Positions 1-9,513 of a stretch of 40,264 nucleotides of DNA are shown here, one piece after another. Each line of letters starts with the position of its first letter. Within the stretch, counting starts at the first letter, position 1. Origin of the DNA: Candidatus Midichloriaceae bacterium (GTDB taxonomy: Bacteria > Pseudomonadota > Alphaproteobacteria > Rickettsiales > Midichloriaceae); the NCBI GenBank assembly GCA_029266655.1, contig JAQSWL010000003.1, positions 1-40,264 on the forward strand, given 5' to 3'. The notes under the pieces were generated by a model that saw only the letters and a program-made list of their open reading frames with translations, was not told where the DNA came from and did not search any database. Made by a program: the position numbers and the translations under genes.

Positions 1-213
1 TCGCCGCCTATCAATGCGCTTCGAAAAGCTAGACTGTACTTTTATGGGTTTTATAGCAATGGCTTTGATAAAACTCGAGGTTTGTTAACAGTGCCTAAAT
101 TGAATTATAGTCAAAAAGGAAGATCTTTGATGAAAGCAAAAAGTACAGAGACGCAATCTCAGAGCTGCTATCACACAGCATTTAAATTTATTAAAGTTAA
201 CCAAAGTTTTTAA
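1..213 (+). CDS. possible 3' end of a gene, hypothetical
   Basis: The first frame is open from the window edge to a TAA at 211-213, giving 70 codons without a start that can be identified. The translation is basic and not recognisable (it ends in FKFIKVNQSF). It could be the tail of a gene that begins before the window, or chance. No domain, membrane segment or family signature is visible, so it is reported only as a possible partial gene. Confidence 0.2.
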   Translation, partial: SPPINALRKARLYFYGFYSNGFDKTRGLLTVPKLNYSQKGRSLMKAKSTETQSQSCYHTAFKFIKVNQSF

Positions 214-283
214 AAAGTGTAGAACATAAGTAGAACGTAAAAAACTTGAAAATCCAGGAAATTGCTTAACCCTTTGATTTTAT

Positions 284-359
284 TGGTGATCCCGGGCAGA
301 TTCGAACTGCCGACCCACTGATTAAAAGTCAGATGCTCTACCGACTGAGCTACGGGATC
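284..359 (-). tRNA. tRNA-Lys (anticodon TTT)
   Basis: Read on the minus strand, the sequence folds as a full cloverleaf. The acceptor arms are GATCCCG and CGGGATC, followed by discriminator A and an encoded CCA. The D arm is GCTCAGTCGGTAGAGC, the anticodon loop is CTTTTAA with anticodon TTT, and the T arm contains GTTCGAATC. Length is 76 nt including CCA. It has its own promoter just upstream (377-405). Confidence 0.97.
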
Positions 360-376
360 ATAGATGAGTGAGCAAA

Positions 377-405
377 CTTATAACACAAACTCTTTAAATA
401 ACCAA
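377..405 (-). promoter_or_regulatory. sigma70-type promoter of tRNA-Lys
   Basis: On the minus strand, TTGGTT (400-405) and TATAAG (377-382) are separated by exactly 17 nt. The -10 box lies about 17 nt before the mature 5' end of the tRNA. The fit is from inspection only. Confidence 0.55.
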
Positions 406-429
406 CCATTTTTTAAAATTTTTTACACT

Positions 430-1524
430 TTATGGTACGAGGCCAGGATTTGGATCCGGAGCTGGATTTGGTTGTTTGTTAGCAGCGCAATAAGAGTGTA
501 TAAATGTCCCCACAGAAATCGCCATTGATACCCCAGAAATAGCTACGCCTACATAAGGCAGGTAAGAAGCGCTGGTTAATTTTGCAGCAAATAAAATAAC
601 ACTCCCTAGCGTACCAAACACAGGACCACCACGACTATATGCCAACCCTGCAGCATAGGTAATTGGCGTGATTTCATAGTTACTTAATGTAGGGAAATTA
701 AGAGGCGTATGTAGCAATCCCATAAACTGCGTGGATGTCCAAAGCAGATTTGGAACAGATCCTAGTCCAGAAACACTTGATGCAAGCATAATACCTTTGC
801 CTGTGTTACCACTCAAGGCACATAATATAAATACACCTGCTTGTGCGCCAAAGGTGCGATTACCTAGCAAAGAACATATGTTATAGAGAGCCTCCTTTGT
901 TGGTTGATTATATAGTTCCTGAAATTTTTGTATAACTTCACCCCACTTTACTTCGGGCATTTTAAACAATTCTACTTCGCCAAGATTAGCTTTTTCAAAC
1001 CAATATAATTCCTTACTTTCAGTTGCTTTTTTCGCTTCTTCACGGGCAAAGTACATCACAATCCATGCGCCCCATTCAATTAGCGGCAGCTGGTTAGTTG
1101 CATAATTGTGAACGTTATCACCAATACTAGTTGTGGCCATAGTAGTTAGCCTATTGTTTGCAAACAATCTAAACACGCCTAGATCATAAATTTGCCAACT
1201 GAAAAATATTCCTGAAACAAGCAATATTTCCCGCCAAATACTGCTGTCCTCAGCTTTCACATTGGCCCTCAAGGATTTATATAGTACGCCGGAAGCACCA
1301 ACACCACCTAGCATAATTATCAATCTAGCAGGGCCACTAGCAATTAGTTTGAAAGCACCATACCCAAGAACATTTATGCCATTTCGAACAGTAGGAGAAA
1401 ACGAATAGGCGACTAAAATAGCAGTAGCGGGTTTATTCCAAATAGCAAGGTGCCAGGCAGCCACTAGCGCTTTACGAGCCCCAGGTTTTAGATAGTCCGT
1501 AAATAATGTAGAGAGCGCTACCAT
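430..1524 (-). CDS. orphan multi-pass membrane protein (364 aa)
   Basis: I do not recognise a family. The protein has several hydrophobic stretches, around residues 50-85, 100-125, 225-250 and 285-345, so it is probably an inner-membrane protein. The region near residues 165-215 is charged and soluble. The C-terminus is a short Pro/Asn/Asp-rich tail (PNPAPDPNPGLVP), somewhat like the Pro-rich tail of the ankyrin protein at 34309-37023. It follows recA on the same strand but is separated from it by 250 bp holding a dispersed repeat, so it is probably transcribed on its own. Lineage-specific membrane proteins of this type are common in Rickettsiales; function is unknown. Confidence 0.7.
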   Translation of the reverse strand: MVALSTLFTDYLKPGARKALVAAWHLAIWNKPATAILVAYSFSPTVRNGINVLGYGAFKLIASGPARLIIMLGGVGASGVLYKSLRANVKAEDSSIWREILLVSGIFFSWQIYDLGVFRLFANNRLTTMATTSIGDNVHNYATNQLPLIEWGAWIVMYFAREEAKKATESKELYWFEKANLGEVELFKMPEVKWGEVIQKFQELYNQPTKEALYNICSLLGNRTFGAQAGVFILCALSGNTGKGIMLASSVSGLGSVPNLLWTSTQFMGLLHTPLNFPTLSNYEITPITYAAGLAYSRGGPVFGTLGSVILFAAKLTSASYLPYVGVAISGVSMAISVGTFIHSYCAANKQPNPAPDPNPGLVP

Positions 1525-1596
1525 AAAGCTTTACAACAGATATCTATAAAACAAATACCATAAAAAGATTAATTTTGTGTTAATCGCATATACTCA

Positions 1597-1751
1597 GTTA
1601 ATTTGAAAAATTGGGGCGTCGCAGCTAACTTCTCCGCGTCCGCACCTATTAGTATAGGCTTACGGTGCTCAAAGTTGCCGCTCCTACCACTTTTTCAAAT
1701 TTCCTGTCGTCTATCACTTTTGCCAATTCTTAATTTATGAAAAGTATACCT
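1597..1751 (-). repeat. dispersed palindromic repeat family A, copy 1
   Basis: About 155 bp that is nearly the reverse complement of 34165-34321. On the minus strand the order is: a TATACTT-TTCATAAATTAAGA start, GGCAAAAG, ATAGACGACAGGAAATTTG, a GGAGCGGCAACTTTGAGCAC segment, AATAGGTGCGGACGCGGAG, and a TTTTTCAAATTAAC end. The inner AAATTTGAAAAA and TTTTTCAAATT are inverted, so the element is an imperfect palindrome. It fills the gap between recA and the next gene. Confidence 0.85.
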
Positions 1752-1775
1752 TATTAGATAACTTTAAGCAGTCAA

Positions 1776-2837
1776 TCAAAACCCAGAAGCTTCTGCCGCA
1801 GGCTCACTACTGGAAGAATTGGCTGGTGTATCAGATAGCTTTTCAACAATCGCACTGTTCTCACGGATTTTGTTTTCAATCGCCTGTGCTGTAGCAGAGT
1901 TATCTCTAAGATATTGCTTAACATTCTCACGACCTTGACCAATGCGTTCACCATTATAAGAGAACCAAGATCCAGACTTTTCAATGATCTCCGCTTTAAC
2001 ACCAAGGTCCACAATTTCGCCAACCCTAGATAAACCTTCACCATATAGAATATCAACATCCACCACTTTAAATGGAGGCGCCACCTTATTTTTAACTACC
2101 TTGATTCTAGTTTGGTTACCAACAATATCTTCCTTATCTTTAATTGCCCCAACCCTTCTTATGTCTAACCTTACAGAAGAGTAGAATTTCAATGCATTAC
2201 CACCAGTTGTGGTTTCAGGGCTACCAAACATTACACCAATTTTCATACGGATTTGATTAATGAAGATGATAGTAGAATGAGACTTAGCAATAGATGCTGT
2301 CAATTTTCGGAGAGCTTGGCTCATAAGCCTTGCTTGCAGGCCCACATGGCTATCTCCCATCTCACCTTCTATTTCTGCCCTTGGCACTAAGGCAGCCACA
2401 CTATCTACAACTATTAAATCAACGGCTCCAGATCTGATCAAGGTGTCTGCAATTTCAAGCGCTTGTTCGCCAGTGTCTGGCTGAGATACAATTAGATCAT
2501 CTAAATTAACGCCGAGTTTACGGGCATATATTGGGTCTAGCGCGTGCTCTGCATCTATAAATGCGCAGGTTCCACCAGCTTTTTGAGCTTCTGCAATCGC
2601 ATGGAGGGTTAATGTGGTTTTACCAGAGCTTTCTGGACCATAAATTTCTATAACCCGACCTTTAGGATAACCGCCAACACCAAGAGCAATGTCTAAGCTT
2701 ATAGAGCCGGTTGGAATCACTTCCATTTCCACACGTTCTCTATCCCCTAATTTCATTATTGAACCTTTGCCATGGGCCTTTTCAATTTGCAACAAGGCAG
2801 CCTTTAATGCGGCTTTTAGTTCTTCTGACTTACTCAT
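1776..2837 (-). CDS. recA: recombinase RecA
   Basis: RecA binds single-stranded DNA as an ATP-dependent filament and performs strand exchange in homologous recombination and repair. The 353-aa length is normal. Visible motifs are the Walker A GPESSGKT (residues 67-74), the Walker B strand [10 protein letters not shown] (141-150), the catalytic glutamate region [12 protein letters not shown], and the DNA-binding loops around [20 protein letters not shown] and [21 protein letters not shown]. The C-terminus is Ser/Glu-rich, as in other alphaproteobacteria. The start MSKSEEL fits the family. I saw no obvious LexA-type box between it and the divergent BON gene, which agrees with weak SOS control in Rickettsiales (inference). 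Confidence 0.98.
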   Translation of the reverse strand: MSKSEELKAALKAALLQIEKAHGKGSIMKLGDRERVEMEVIPTGSISLDIALGVGGYPKGRVIEIYGPESSGKTTLTLHAIAEAQKAGGTCAFIDAEHALDPIYARKLGVNLDDLIVSQPDTGEQALEIADTLIRSGAVDLIVVDSVAALVPRAEIEGEMGDSHVGLQARLMSQALRKLTASIAKSHSTIIFINQIRMKIGVMFGSPETTTGGNALKFYSSVRLDIRRVGAIKDKEDIVGNQTRIKVVKNKVAPPFKVVDVDILYGEGLSRVGEIVDLGVKAEIIEKSGSWFSYNGERIGQGRENVKQYLRDNSATAQAIENKIRENSAIVEKLSDTPANSSSSEPAAEASGF

Positions 2838-2942
2838 ATACTAACCAAATAAATATCATTTTCCTATGCGGATATTCTGATCTATTTTGGCCAATTTGCA
2901 AGGAATTTTTCCCATGGTTACATAGGTTAAATTTTATTTCCC

Positions 2943-2971
2943 TTGAACTGGGCGCGCTTTAGGGATAATAT
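2943..2971 (+). promoter_or_regulatory. strong sigma70 promoter of the BON lipoprotein gene
   Basis: TTGAAC (2943-2948) and TAATAT (2966-2971) are separated by 17 nt. Transcription would start near 2978, leaving a leader of about 25 nt with a strong Shine-Dalgarno, AGGAGG, just before the ATG at 3003. Confidence 0.65.
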
Positions 2972-3002
2972 TTGGGTAAATAAATAGTGTAGGAGGTGTA
3001 CT

Positions 3003-3602
3003 ATGGATAAATTTTTAAAACTTACAGCAATTACCTTAATCATAAGCTCAACCTCAAGTTGCTTACCTATCGCAGCAGCAGGAACTGCAGTTGTGGGAAC
3101 AGCAATTGCAGAAGAGCGCGTTGCTGGAGATAAACTAAATGACAACGTTATAGCAGTTAAAATTCGTGATGCATATGTACAGCATGAGTTTAGCGAGCTT
3201 CTAACTAGAATTTCCGTTACAGTCCACGAAGGTAGAGTTTTATTAGTTGGTAACTTAAAAGGCGAAGCATATGTTAATCAGGCTATTGACATCGCTTGGG
3301 AAGTTGAAGGCGTACGTGAGGTTATAAGTGAGTTAATTGTCGCTCCAACCCATGTAAGAGAATATGCTAAAGACACCTTTATTGCCAATGCTGTTCGCAG
3401 CAAGCTTTTACTTGAGCAGGATGTAAGATCCGTCAATTATAAAGTTGATAGTAATAATGGCACAGTTTACCTCCTTGGAGTTGCTCAAGATCAAAAGGAA
3501 TTAAACCTTGCAATTAATGTTGCAAGAAATGTTTCAGGGGTAAAACAAGTGGTTAGTCATGTGCTTTTAAAAGATGATCCACGTAGGAAGAAAACCTATT
3601 AG
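3003..3602 (+). CDS. BON-domain outer-membrane lipoprotein (DolP/YraP type)
   Basis: The 199-aa protein begins with a lipoprotein signal (MDKFLKLTAITLIISSTSSC) with Cys-20 as probable lipidation site. Two BON domains follow, at about residues 47-115 and 120-190, each with the conserved V-x-G-x-V-x-L-x-G pattern (GRVLLVGNLKG and GTVYLLGVAQD). Double-BON lipoproteins of the DolP/YraP group sit in the periplasm, bind anionic phospholipid and help keep the outer membrane intact. The strong ribosome-binding site and the near-consensus promoter suggest high expression. The gene is divergent from recA. The family call is firm; the exact role is by analogy. Confidence 0.9.
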   Translation: MDKFLKLTAITLIISSTSSCLPIAAAGTAVVGTAIAEERVAGDKLNDNVIAVKIRDAYVQHEFSELLTRISVTVHEGRVLLVGNLKGEAYVNQAIDIAWEVEGVREVISELIVAPTHVREYAKDTFIANAVRSKLLLEQDVRSVNYKVDSNNGTVYLLGVAQDQKELNLAINVARNVSGVKQVVSHVLLKDDPRRKKTY

Positions 3603-3611
3603 AGTATCTTG

Positions 3612-3990
3612 TATATACTTCTCATAAATTAAGAGTGGCAAAAAGGGGTAGACGCATTCTCCCCGGCATCGGGGATCAGTTCATTGATTTTTATAGGATA
3701 AATTGTCCTTAGGTAGTTATAATACTGAATCCATTAATCATACCTCTAAAGGAAAGCGCTGGCCGGGGGGGCAAAAAGGCCTGCATTATAAACGCGCGAA
3801 GCGCGAGCAGACCTTTTTGAGCCAGCGCTTGGCTGACTTCGTCAGTAGGAAGAGCATTATTGAAATTTTATTTAAAGGACAATTTATTCTATAGGCCAGG
3901 TATTTGCTTGCGTACAGCTATGATGTCGGGGAGCATGGGGTAGACGACAGAAAATTTGAAAAATTGAAGCGCCGCAGCTAAAATTTATTT
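3612..3990 (+). repeat. repeat family A, copy 3, split by an inserted element
   Basis: Bases 3612-3654 match the start of family A (ACTTCTCATAAATTAAGAG, then GGCAAAA). The match resumes at 3938 (GGGTAGACGACAG, then AAATTTGAAAAATTG and the CGCAGCTAA end). The 283-bp element at 3655-3937 sits between the halves, so this copy of A is the older insertion. The middle of A is also deleted here relative to copies 1 and 2. Confidence 0.8.
3655..3937 (+). mobile_element. MITE-like element E, copy 1, with 9-bp target duplication
   Basis: The element begins CATTCTCCCCGGCATC and ends GATGTCGGGGAGCATG, which are imperfect inverted repeats. The homology between the ends extends over about 55 bp, including ATAAATTGTCCTT (3697-3709) against AAGGACAATTTAT (near 3875-3887). 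It is flanked by direct repeats GGGTAGACG at 3646-3654 and 3938-3946. The inside holds a compound hairpin: an outer AGCGCTGGC/GCCAGCGCT stem, an inner AAAAAGGCCTGC/GCAGACCTTTTT stem and a GCGCGAAGCGCG tip. It encodes no transposase, so it would need one supplied in trans. Together with the split repeat A it fills the 469-bp gap between the flanking genes. Confidence 0.8.
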
Positions 3991-4071
3991 ATCCCCCTCT
4001 TCCGTAAAAACACAAAACTTTATTATACTAAGCTAAAAAATATAGTAAGCTAAAAATATAGTAAGGTACTT

Positions 4072-5958
4072 ATGTTAGAAACATTTTTCAATAAAAAACA
4101 AAATTTATCAGAAATTTCTATAGATAGTATTTCTATTTATGAGGGGCAAAGAAGTGCAGCGCTAAAATTTTCCCCAACACTCTTATTCTTGGCAAGAGAG
4201 AAGTTTAATGCTCAATTAGCTGGAGAGCTAACAAAAGGGTTAACTAATTCTAAATTTAGTGAATTTGCAACTGGATACGCATATTTAATGGCTAATTCTT
4301 CTCCAGGCATAGATTCTTCTCCAGGCATAGGATTAATATTAAAAAATTTATTAATAAAACTACATGAGAAATTAGGAACACCGGATCTACAAGAGGTGGC
4401 CTATATGCTACATTTAGTATTACAAAACCCAACTTTAAATATTGATGAGCTGTTTACTTTAGAAGGGATCGCAAACTCAGAAAACAAAACTTGCCTAGAG
4501 CATGTATTCCAAATCTGGGTCAATTGTGATGATGCACAAAGCAAGCTCATATTATCCGATATAATAACTCACATAATAGCCATTAACCCAAACCTTTCAT
4601 ATGTTACTCCTAAAATTAAGCGCGATTGCTTTTATGCACTTTTAAGCATTGCAGCTTGCGCAAGCACAAAACGTTATGTAAACACACTAAGCACCCTGAG
4701 TTTCGCTTTAATTTTGCCAGCCGTTATACCTCAATTATTTGTTTGCGCATCTGCTATATCAGCTGGATATTTTACGGCAATGCACCAAGATAACTTATAT
4801 AGAAGTGCATCGATTGAAGGAAAAGTTAATATTCCCGCTACTCATTTCACCGGAGCGTTTTCAAATAAATATCCTATATTTATGAATAGTGATTCCATAA
4901 TAAGGCGTATGGAAGATATAATGCGCTTAGAAGATACAAAACCTCTTACTGAATATAAATACCGAGATAAATATCTAGAACGCACCTTCATAATTGCTCG
5001 CTATAAAAGAATAAGTATTCATGCAGAAAATTTAGGCTTTTTCCAACAGATGCAACTCAAAACAAGCCTTTGGCAGCTTTCTGAGGCCTATGATAACTTA
5101 TTTAGCGAAGATATTTGCCTTTTTAATGATGATATAGCAGCCGCATTTGATGAAGTAATTTCTAATACTTTCAATGCATCCAATTTTGATAAAATAGTTT
5201 CTGAAATTATGGGCAGCTCCAAAAAGGTAGAAGACTTTCTAAAGATATATGAATTAGCAGAAAAAGGCGCAATAATATTAAACCTGCCTAACATGTTGGT
5301 TCTATGCGAAGCCTTTAATCAAATTTGTTATTCAGGTTATGAGTCATTCTTTAAAGGAAAGCAACCGGCAAAGGATTCAAACTTATCATTCGAAAGCTTT
5401 ATGCAAGCAATAACCGTAGCATTTATTTTAAATAATAAAGATGTGGCACAGCCCGACGAGTTAAAAGCACTTAAAAACTTTAGCAACATCTGCGCAAACA
5501 ATTTAAACACAGTTGGCTTCAAACCAAACAGTAACGCATTAGACAAAGCTTGGAGGCAAACTTTACAAAATTTTGATAGGCTATATGAAAATCCTATAGC
5601 TTGCAGTAAAAAAGAGGAGCCCGAAGTTTTAACCTCCCCTAAGTTAAAAAGTGATTTTGGTTCACAAGTGGCAAGTAGTTTAAAAGAACTTACCATATCT
5701 TCCTTGAATGGTTGGGCTAAGGAGAATCAAGTTACCTTGAGGCGCTTGAACGTGGGCTTACGCACGTGTGCATTTGGCTGCAGCGTTCTTTTGTTAACTC
5801 ACCCGCTTATACAACCAATTTTCTTAGCAGGTACTCTCGGGTATTCTGTAGATTATTATTTTAGGCCACAGATTTTAAGTACAAAAGAATTTGTTAAAAA
5901 ATTGTGTTCTAGTGGATATGACGCTGCAAATAGTGTATATAGTAAAGCAATTTCATAA
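4072..5958 (+). CDS. orphan 628-aa protein with C-terminal membrane segments
   Basis: No family is recognised. The protein is mostly helical and mixed-charge, with a hydrophobic stretch near residues 205-235 and another near 560-595 (CAFGCSVLLLTHPLIQPIFL), suggesting membrane attachment. There is no evident signal peptide. A short duplication near residue 80 (SSPGID, SSPGIG) corresponds to a perfect 2 x 18-bp DNA repeat at 4295-4330. The gene ends 12 bp before mfd and may be co-transcribed with it. Large lineage-specific proteins like this are candidates for host-interaction factors in intracellular Rickettsiales, but nothing in the sequence proves secretion. Confidence 0.7.
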   Translation: MLETFFNKKQNLSEISIDSISIYEGQRSAALKFSPTLLFLAREKFNAQLAGELTKGLTNSKFSEFATGYAYLMANSSPGIDSSPGIGLILKNLLIKLHEKLGTPDLQEVAYMLHLVLQNPTLNIDELFTLEGIANSENKTCLEHVFQIWVNCDDAQSKLILSDIITHIIAINPNLSYVTPKIKRDCFYALLSIAACASTKRYVNTLSTLSFALILPAVIPQLFVCASAISAGYFTAMHQDNLYRSASIEGKVNIPATHFTGAFSNKYPIFMNSDSIIRRMEDIMRLEDTKPLTEYKYRDKYLERTFIIARYKRISIHAENLGFFQQMQLKTSLWQLSEAYDNLFSEDICLFNDDIAAAFDEVISNTFNASNFDKIVSEIMGSSKKVEDFLKIYELAEKGAIILNLPNMLVLCEAFNQICYSGYESFFKGKQPAKDSNLSFESFMQAITVAFILNNKDVAQPDELKALKNFSNICANNLNTVGFKPNSNALDKAWRQTLQNFDRLYENPIACSKKEEPEVLTSPKLKSDFGSQVASSLKELTISSLNGWAKENQVTLRRLNVGLRTCAFGCSVLLLTHPLIQPIFLAGTLGYSVDYYFRPQILSTKEFVKKLCSSGYDAANSVYSKAIS

Positions 5959-5970
5959 TTCTTTACCAGT

Positions 5971-8900
5971 GTGCCAAATCAAAACCAACAACACTATGTT
6001 TTAGGAGCAGAAGGCTTTATTGCAGCGGAATCCAATGCAAAGCACATAGTGTTTGTAGTGGATAATGAGCACATTGATGCCACTATCAGTGTGCTCAAAT
6101 TCTTTATGCCAACATATAGCATTTATGGATTTCCAGACTATGATGTTCTTCCTTTTGAAAGAACATCGCCTTCAAAGCCAGTAATAAATGCAAGAATTGC
6201 AGCATTAATTGCCTTAAGCGAAAGTAAGGACAAAGTTAATAGACCTCTTCGGAAACTCGCTTCTGGTAGCAAAGTGCAAGGAGTCCACGGAGCGGAAGAC
6301 CGGAGTGTATTAAATATACATGAGGTCTCCCGTACCGGAGCGACGCCGCAATTGGCACCAGAAGTAGAGTTTCCGAAGAGGTCTATTATTGTTACTTCAC
6401 AAGAAGCATTAATGCGCAAAGTAATCCCACAAAATATTATTTTGCAAAACTATATTAGCGCTCGTGTTGGCGATAAAATGGATAGAGAAGAGCTAATTGA
6501 GAAATTGATAACTTTTGGTTTTTCCAGATTAGTTAACGCCTGCAATGCATCTGAATTTGCTGTGCGCGGCAGTATAGTTGATATTGTATTTGAGGATGAA
6601 AAAGAGGGATATAGAATTGACTTCTTTGGGTCTAAAATTGAATCGATTAGAACATTTGACCCACAAACACAGAAAAGCTTGCAGCACATTCAGCATTTTT
6701 TTATACATCCATGTGATGAAGTTATTGTAAGTGAAAATTCTTTAAAAAATTTTTCTGATGCTGTGCGGGTTAAGTATGGCCTTAAAGCCGAAGAGCTAAT
6801 TGAATTATTTGCAAACCACAGAAAAACTCCAGGCCAGGAAAACTTTCTGCCATTTTTTTATGGCAAATTAAGTAGCTTGTTTGAATATCTTGCTCCTGAA
6901 ACTGTAATCTTTTATCCATATAACTTACAGACCAATCTGGAGAAAATTTATGAAATCACCGATAAACGATTTCAAGAGCGAATAAATTTTAAAGACAAAA
7001 CTTTTTTTGCGCTGCCTGATCTTGTAGATCTTTATCTAAATGAAAATCAGGTTTTGGAGCATTTGCAAAAATTTAAAAATATAAGGCTCAATCCATTTGC
7101 TGATAATAAAAACTTCTTACGCCTAAAAAATTTTAGCCTTGAGCGGGCAAGCCTTAGCCAAGAAAATACAGGTAAATCAGCAATCGATTTCTTTAAAGAA
7201 GACTTGATTAATAATAACAAAAGCAAAACGATAGTAAGCTGTTTTTCAAATGGCTCTCTGCAGCGCTTAAAAAACATTTTGTCTGAATATGAAATAATCA
7301 GCCAAACTTTAGAGAATTATAAAGAAGCAAAGTCTCTGAAATCTGGCATACTTGGCCTTTCATGCTTCCCATTACAACAAGGCTTTAGCTATCAAGATTT
7401 TCGCATTTTCAGTGAGCAAGATTTATTAGGGGAACGCTTAGCCCGGAAAGCCAAACGGAAAAAATTTGCTGGGAATGTTTTCACTGAACTTTCAAGCTTT
7501 CAAGAGGGCGATCTCGTGGTGCATATGGAACATGGTATTGGAAGGTTTGAAGGCCTTCAGGCGCTCACTGTTTCTGGCGTAGTTAGAGATTTCGTTAGGC
7601 TACTTTATGCAGGTGGCGATAAATTTTACTTACCAGTAGAAAACTTAGAATTGCTAGCCCGCTTTGGCAGCTCTGAAGATATGGAACTGGATAAACTTGG
7701 CTCCGCCCACTGGCAAATGCGCAAAGCAACTTTGAAGAATAAAATCAAAATTGCGGCTGAAGCTTTGCTTAAAGTGGCGGCTGAGCGTGCGGTGATTAAA
7801 ACTCAAGAAGTATTGCCAATTGAAGATATGTATGAAGAATTTTGCAATAAATTTCCATATGTAGAAACCGATGATCAGTTAAAAGCTATTGAAGATATAA
7901 TCGGTGACTTTAAATGCGGCAAACCAATGGATCGTCTGGTATGTGGCGATGTTGGTTTTGGAAAAACAGAGGTAGCGCTCCGAGCTGCCTTTATAGCAGT
8001 TGCGTCAAATAGTCCATCGCAAGTAGTAGTTCTTGTGCCAACTACTCTTTTAGCAAGGCAGCACTTTGCAACATTTACTAAGCGCTTTGAAGGTTTTGGA
8101 ATCAGGATCAGTCAACTTTCTAAGTTTACTCCAAGATCTGAAATAAAGCATATCAAAGAAGCTTTAGAAAGTGGAAGTATAGATATAGTGATAGGCACCC
8201 ATGCATTGCTCGCCAAAGATGTGAAATTTAAAAACCTTGGTCTTATCATTATTGATGAAGAGCAACACTTTGGTGTTGGTCAAAAAGAGCGGTTAAAAGA
8301 AATTAAATCCCATTCCAATGTGCTAACGCTTTCAGCAACTCCAATTCCAAGGACCCTTCAGCTTTCCCTAACTGGGATAAAAGAGCTTAGCATCATAGCC
8401 ACCTCACCTAATGATAGGCTTCCTATTAAAACCTTTGTAACTCCATATGATGCTCTTACAATACGCGAGGCGATTTTACGTGAATATTATAGAGGTGGCA
8501 GAGTATTTTATGTTACACCAAGAATTGCCTATTTAGATGGCATAGTAGATATGCTTACTCAAATAGTACCAGAGGTAAAGGTACAAAAAGCACATGGGAA
8601 ACTTAGTGCAAGCGAATTAGATAAAATAATGAATGACTTTTACGATGCAAAATTCAATGTGCTGGTTTCTACCACAATTGTTGAATCTGGCCTAGATATT
8701 CAAAATGCTAATACCTTGATAGTTGATAGATCTCATATGTTCGGTCTTTCTCAGCTTTATCAAATTCGAGGAAGAATTGGACGCGGCAATGCCCAGGCGT
8801 TTGCCTATCTTACTTATCCAGATGGCATGAATTTAAGCGGTACGGCAGAGAAAAGACTACAAATTTTACAGTCTTTTGAAAATTTAGGATCCGGGTTTTC

Positions 8901-9513
8901 AATTGCTAGCCATGATATGGACTTACGTGGCCATGGAAATTTGGTGGGCGAAGAGCAATCTGGCCATGTTAAAGAAGTTGGCGTAGAGCTTTATCAGCAC
9001 ATGTTAGAGGAAGCAATAAGCAAATTAAAAGATAACTCAGTACAAGATAGCGCTTTAGAGGAATGGAGCCCGATTATGAATCTGAAGATATCAGTGCAAA
9101 TTCCCGAAGATTATATACCAGACAGCAGCTTAAGATTAAGTTTATATAGAAGAATTGCTAACATCTCTGAGCCACAAGCATTGGAAGATTTTGCTAGCGA
9201 GCTTATCGATCGTTTCGGCAATTTACCTATTGAAGCAGATCATTTAATAACAATCGTCAAGTTAAAGCATCTTGCTAAAAACGCCGGAATAGAAAAATTG
9301 GATATTGGTGATAAAGGAATAGCAATTACCTTTAGAGATAACATGCCCAAATCTCCAGATGTGGTTATGAATTTTGTCGCTAGAAATACAGGAACAGTCA
9401 AAATTAGAGAAAATAATAAGCTATTGATACTCGGTTCGTTGCAAGGAGAGGCGCAAATAATACAAGCTGTAGAGAAGATATTGAGAGAACTTATACCAAA
9501 TCTTATAAAATAA
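5971..9513 (+). CDS. mfd: transcription-repair coupling factor Mfd
   Basis: Mfd removes RNA polymerase stalled at lesions and recruits UvrA. The order of domains is normal: UvrB-like N-terminus (FPDYDVLPFERTSP near residue 55), RNA polymerase interaction domain with FQEGDLVVHMEHGIGRFEGL (near 510), helicase motor with Walker A GDVGFGKTE (near 658), DEEQ box (near 763), LSATPIPRTLQLSL, and C-terminal UvrA-binding domain. The 1180-aa length is slightly above usual because residues 91-138 are encoded by a 144-bp palindromic repeat inserted in frame between ALIALSESKDKVN and IIVTSQEALMRKV. The start is GTG, since YVLGAEGF aligns with the family start. The last codons and the TAA lie inside the left arm of another inverted repeat (9503-9739). 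Confidence 0.97.
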   Translation: MPNQNQQHYVLGAEGFIAAESNAKHIVFVVDNEHIDATISVLKFFMPTYSIYGFPDYDVLPFERTSPSKPVINARIAALIALSESKDKVNRPLRKLASGSKVQGVHGAEDRSVLNIHEVSRTGATPQLAPEVEFPKRSIIVTSQEALMRKVIPQNIILQNYISARVGDKMDREELIEKLITFGFSRLVNACNASEFAVRGSIVDIVFEDEKEGYRIDFFGSKIESIRTFDPQTQKSLQHIQHFFIHPCDEVIVSENSLKNFSDAVRVKYGLKAEELIELFANHRKTPGQENFLPFFYGKLSSLFEYLAPETVIFYPYNLQTNLEKIYEITDKRFQERINFKDKTFFALPDLVDLYLNENQVLEHLQKFKNIRLNPFADNKNFLRLKNFSLERASLSQENTGKSAIDFFKEDLINNNKSKTIVSCFSNGSLQRLKNILSEYEIISQTLENYKEAKSLKSGILGLSCFPLQQGFSYQDFRIFSEQDLLGERLARKAKRKKFAGNVFTELSSFQEGDLVVHMEHGIGRFEGLQALTVSGVVRDFVRLLYAGGDKFYLPVENLELLARFGSSEDMELDKLGSAHWQMRKATLKNKIKIAAEALLKVAAERAVIKTQEVLPIEDMYEEFCNKFPYVETDDQLKAIEDIIGDFKCGKPMDRLVCGDVGFGKTEVALRAAFIAVASNSPSQVVVLVPTTLLARQHFATFTKRFEGFGIRISQLSKFTPRSEIKHIKEALESGSIDIVIGTHALLAKDVKFKNLGLIIIDEEQHFGVGQKERLKEIKSHSNVLTLSATPIPRTLQLSLTGIKELSIIATSPNDRLPIKTFVTPYDALTIREAILREYYRGGRVFYVTPRIAYLDGIVDMLTQIVPEVKVQKAHGKLSASELDKIMNDFYDAKFNVLVSTTIVESGLDIQNANTLIVDRSHMFGLSQLYQIRGRIGRGNAQAFAYLTYPDGMNLSGTAEKRLQILQSFENLGSGFSIASHDMDLRGHGNLVGEEQSGHVKEVGVELYQHMLEEAISKLKDNSVQDSALEEWSPIMNLKISVQIPEDYIPDSSLRLSLYRRIANISEPQALEDFASELIDRFGNLPIEADHLITIVKLKHLAKNAGIEKLDIGDKGIAITFRDNMPKSPDVVMNFVARNTGTVKIRENNKLLILGSLQGEAQIIQAVEKILRELIPNLIK
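6241..6384 (+). repeat. 144-bp in-frame palindromic element (RPE-like), copy 1, in mfd
   Basis: The ends are inverted repeats of about 27 bp: AGACCTCTTCGGAAACTC at the left and GAGTTTCCGAAGAGGTCT at the right, each followed inward by a TTCTGGT/ACCAGAA-like segment. The core carries GACCGGAGTGTATTAAATAT. It adds exactly 48 codons to mfd without a stop (peptide LRKLASGSKV...DRSVLNIHE...EVEFPKRS). Rickettsia palindromic elements behave in the same way; this sequence family need not be one of the described ones. Confidence 0.93.

Noticed and set aside
2838-3002. LexA-type SOS box upstream of recA
   Set aside because: Neither GAAC-N7-GTTC nor GTTC-type direct repeats of alphaproteobacterial LexA sites could be found with convincing spacing.
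3703-3894. 63-aa open frame in the plus strand
   Set aside because: It lies wholly inside palindromic element E and its composition follows the hairpin sequence; no ribosome-binding site or homology pattern.
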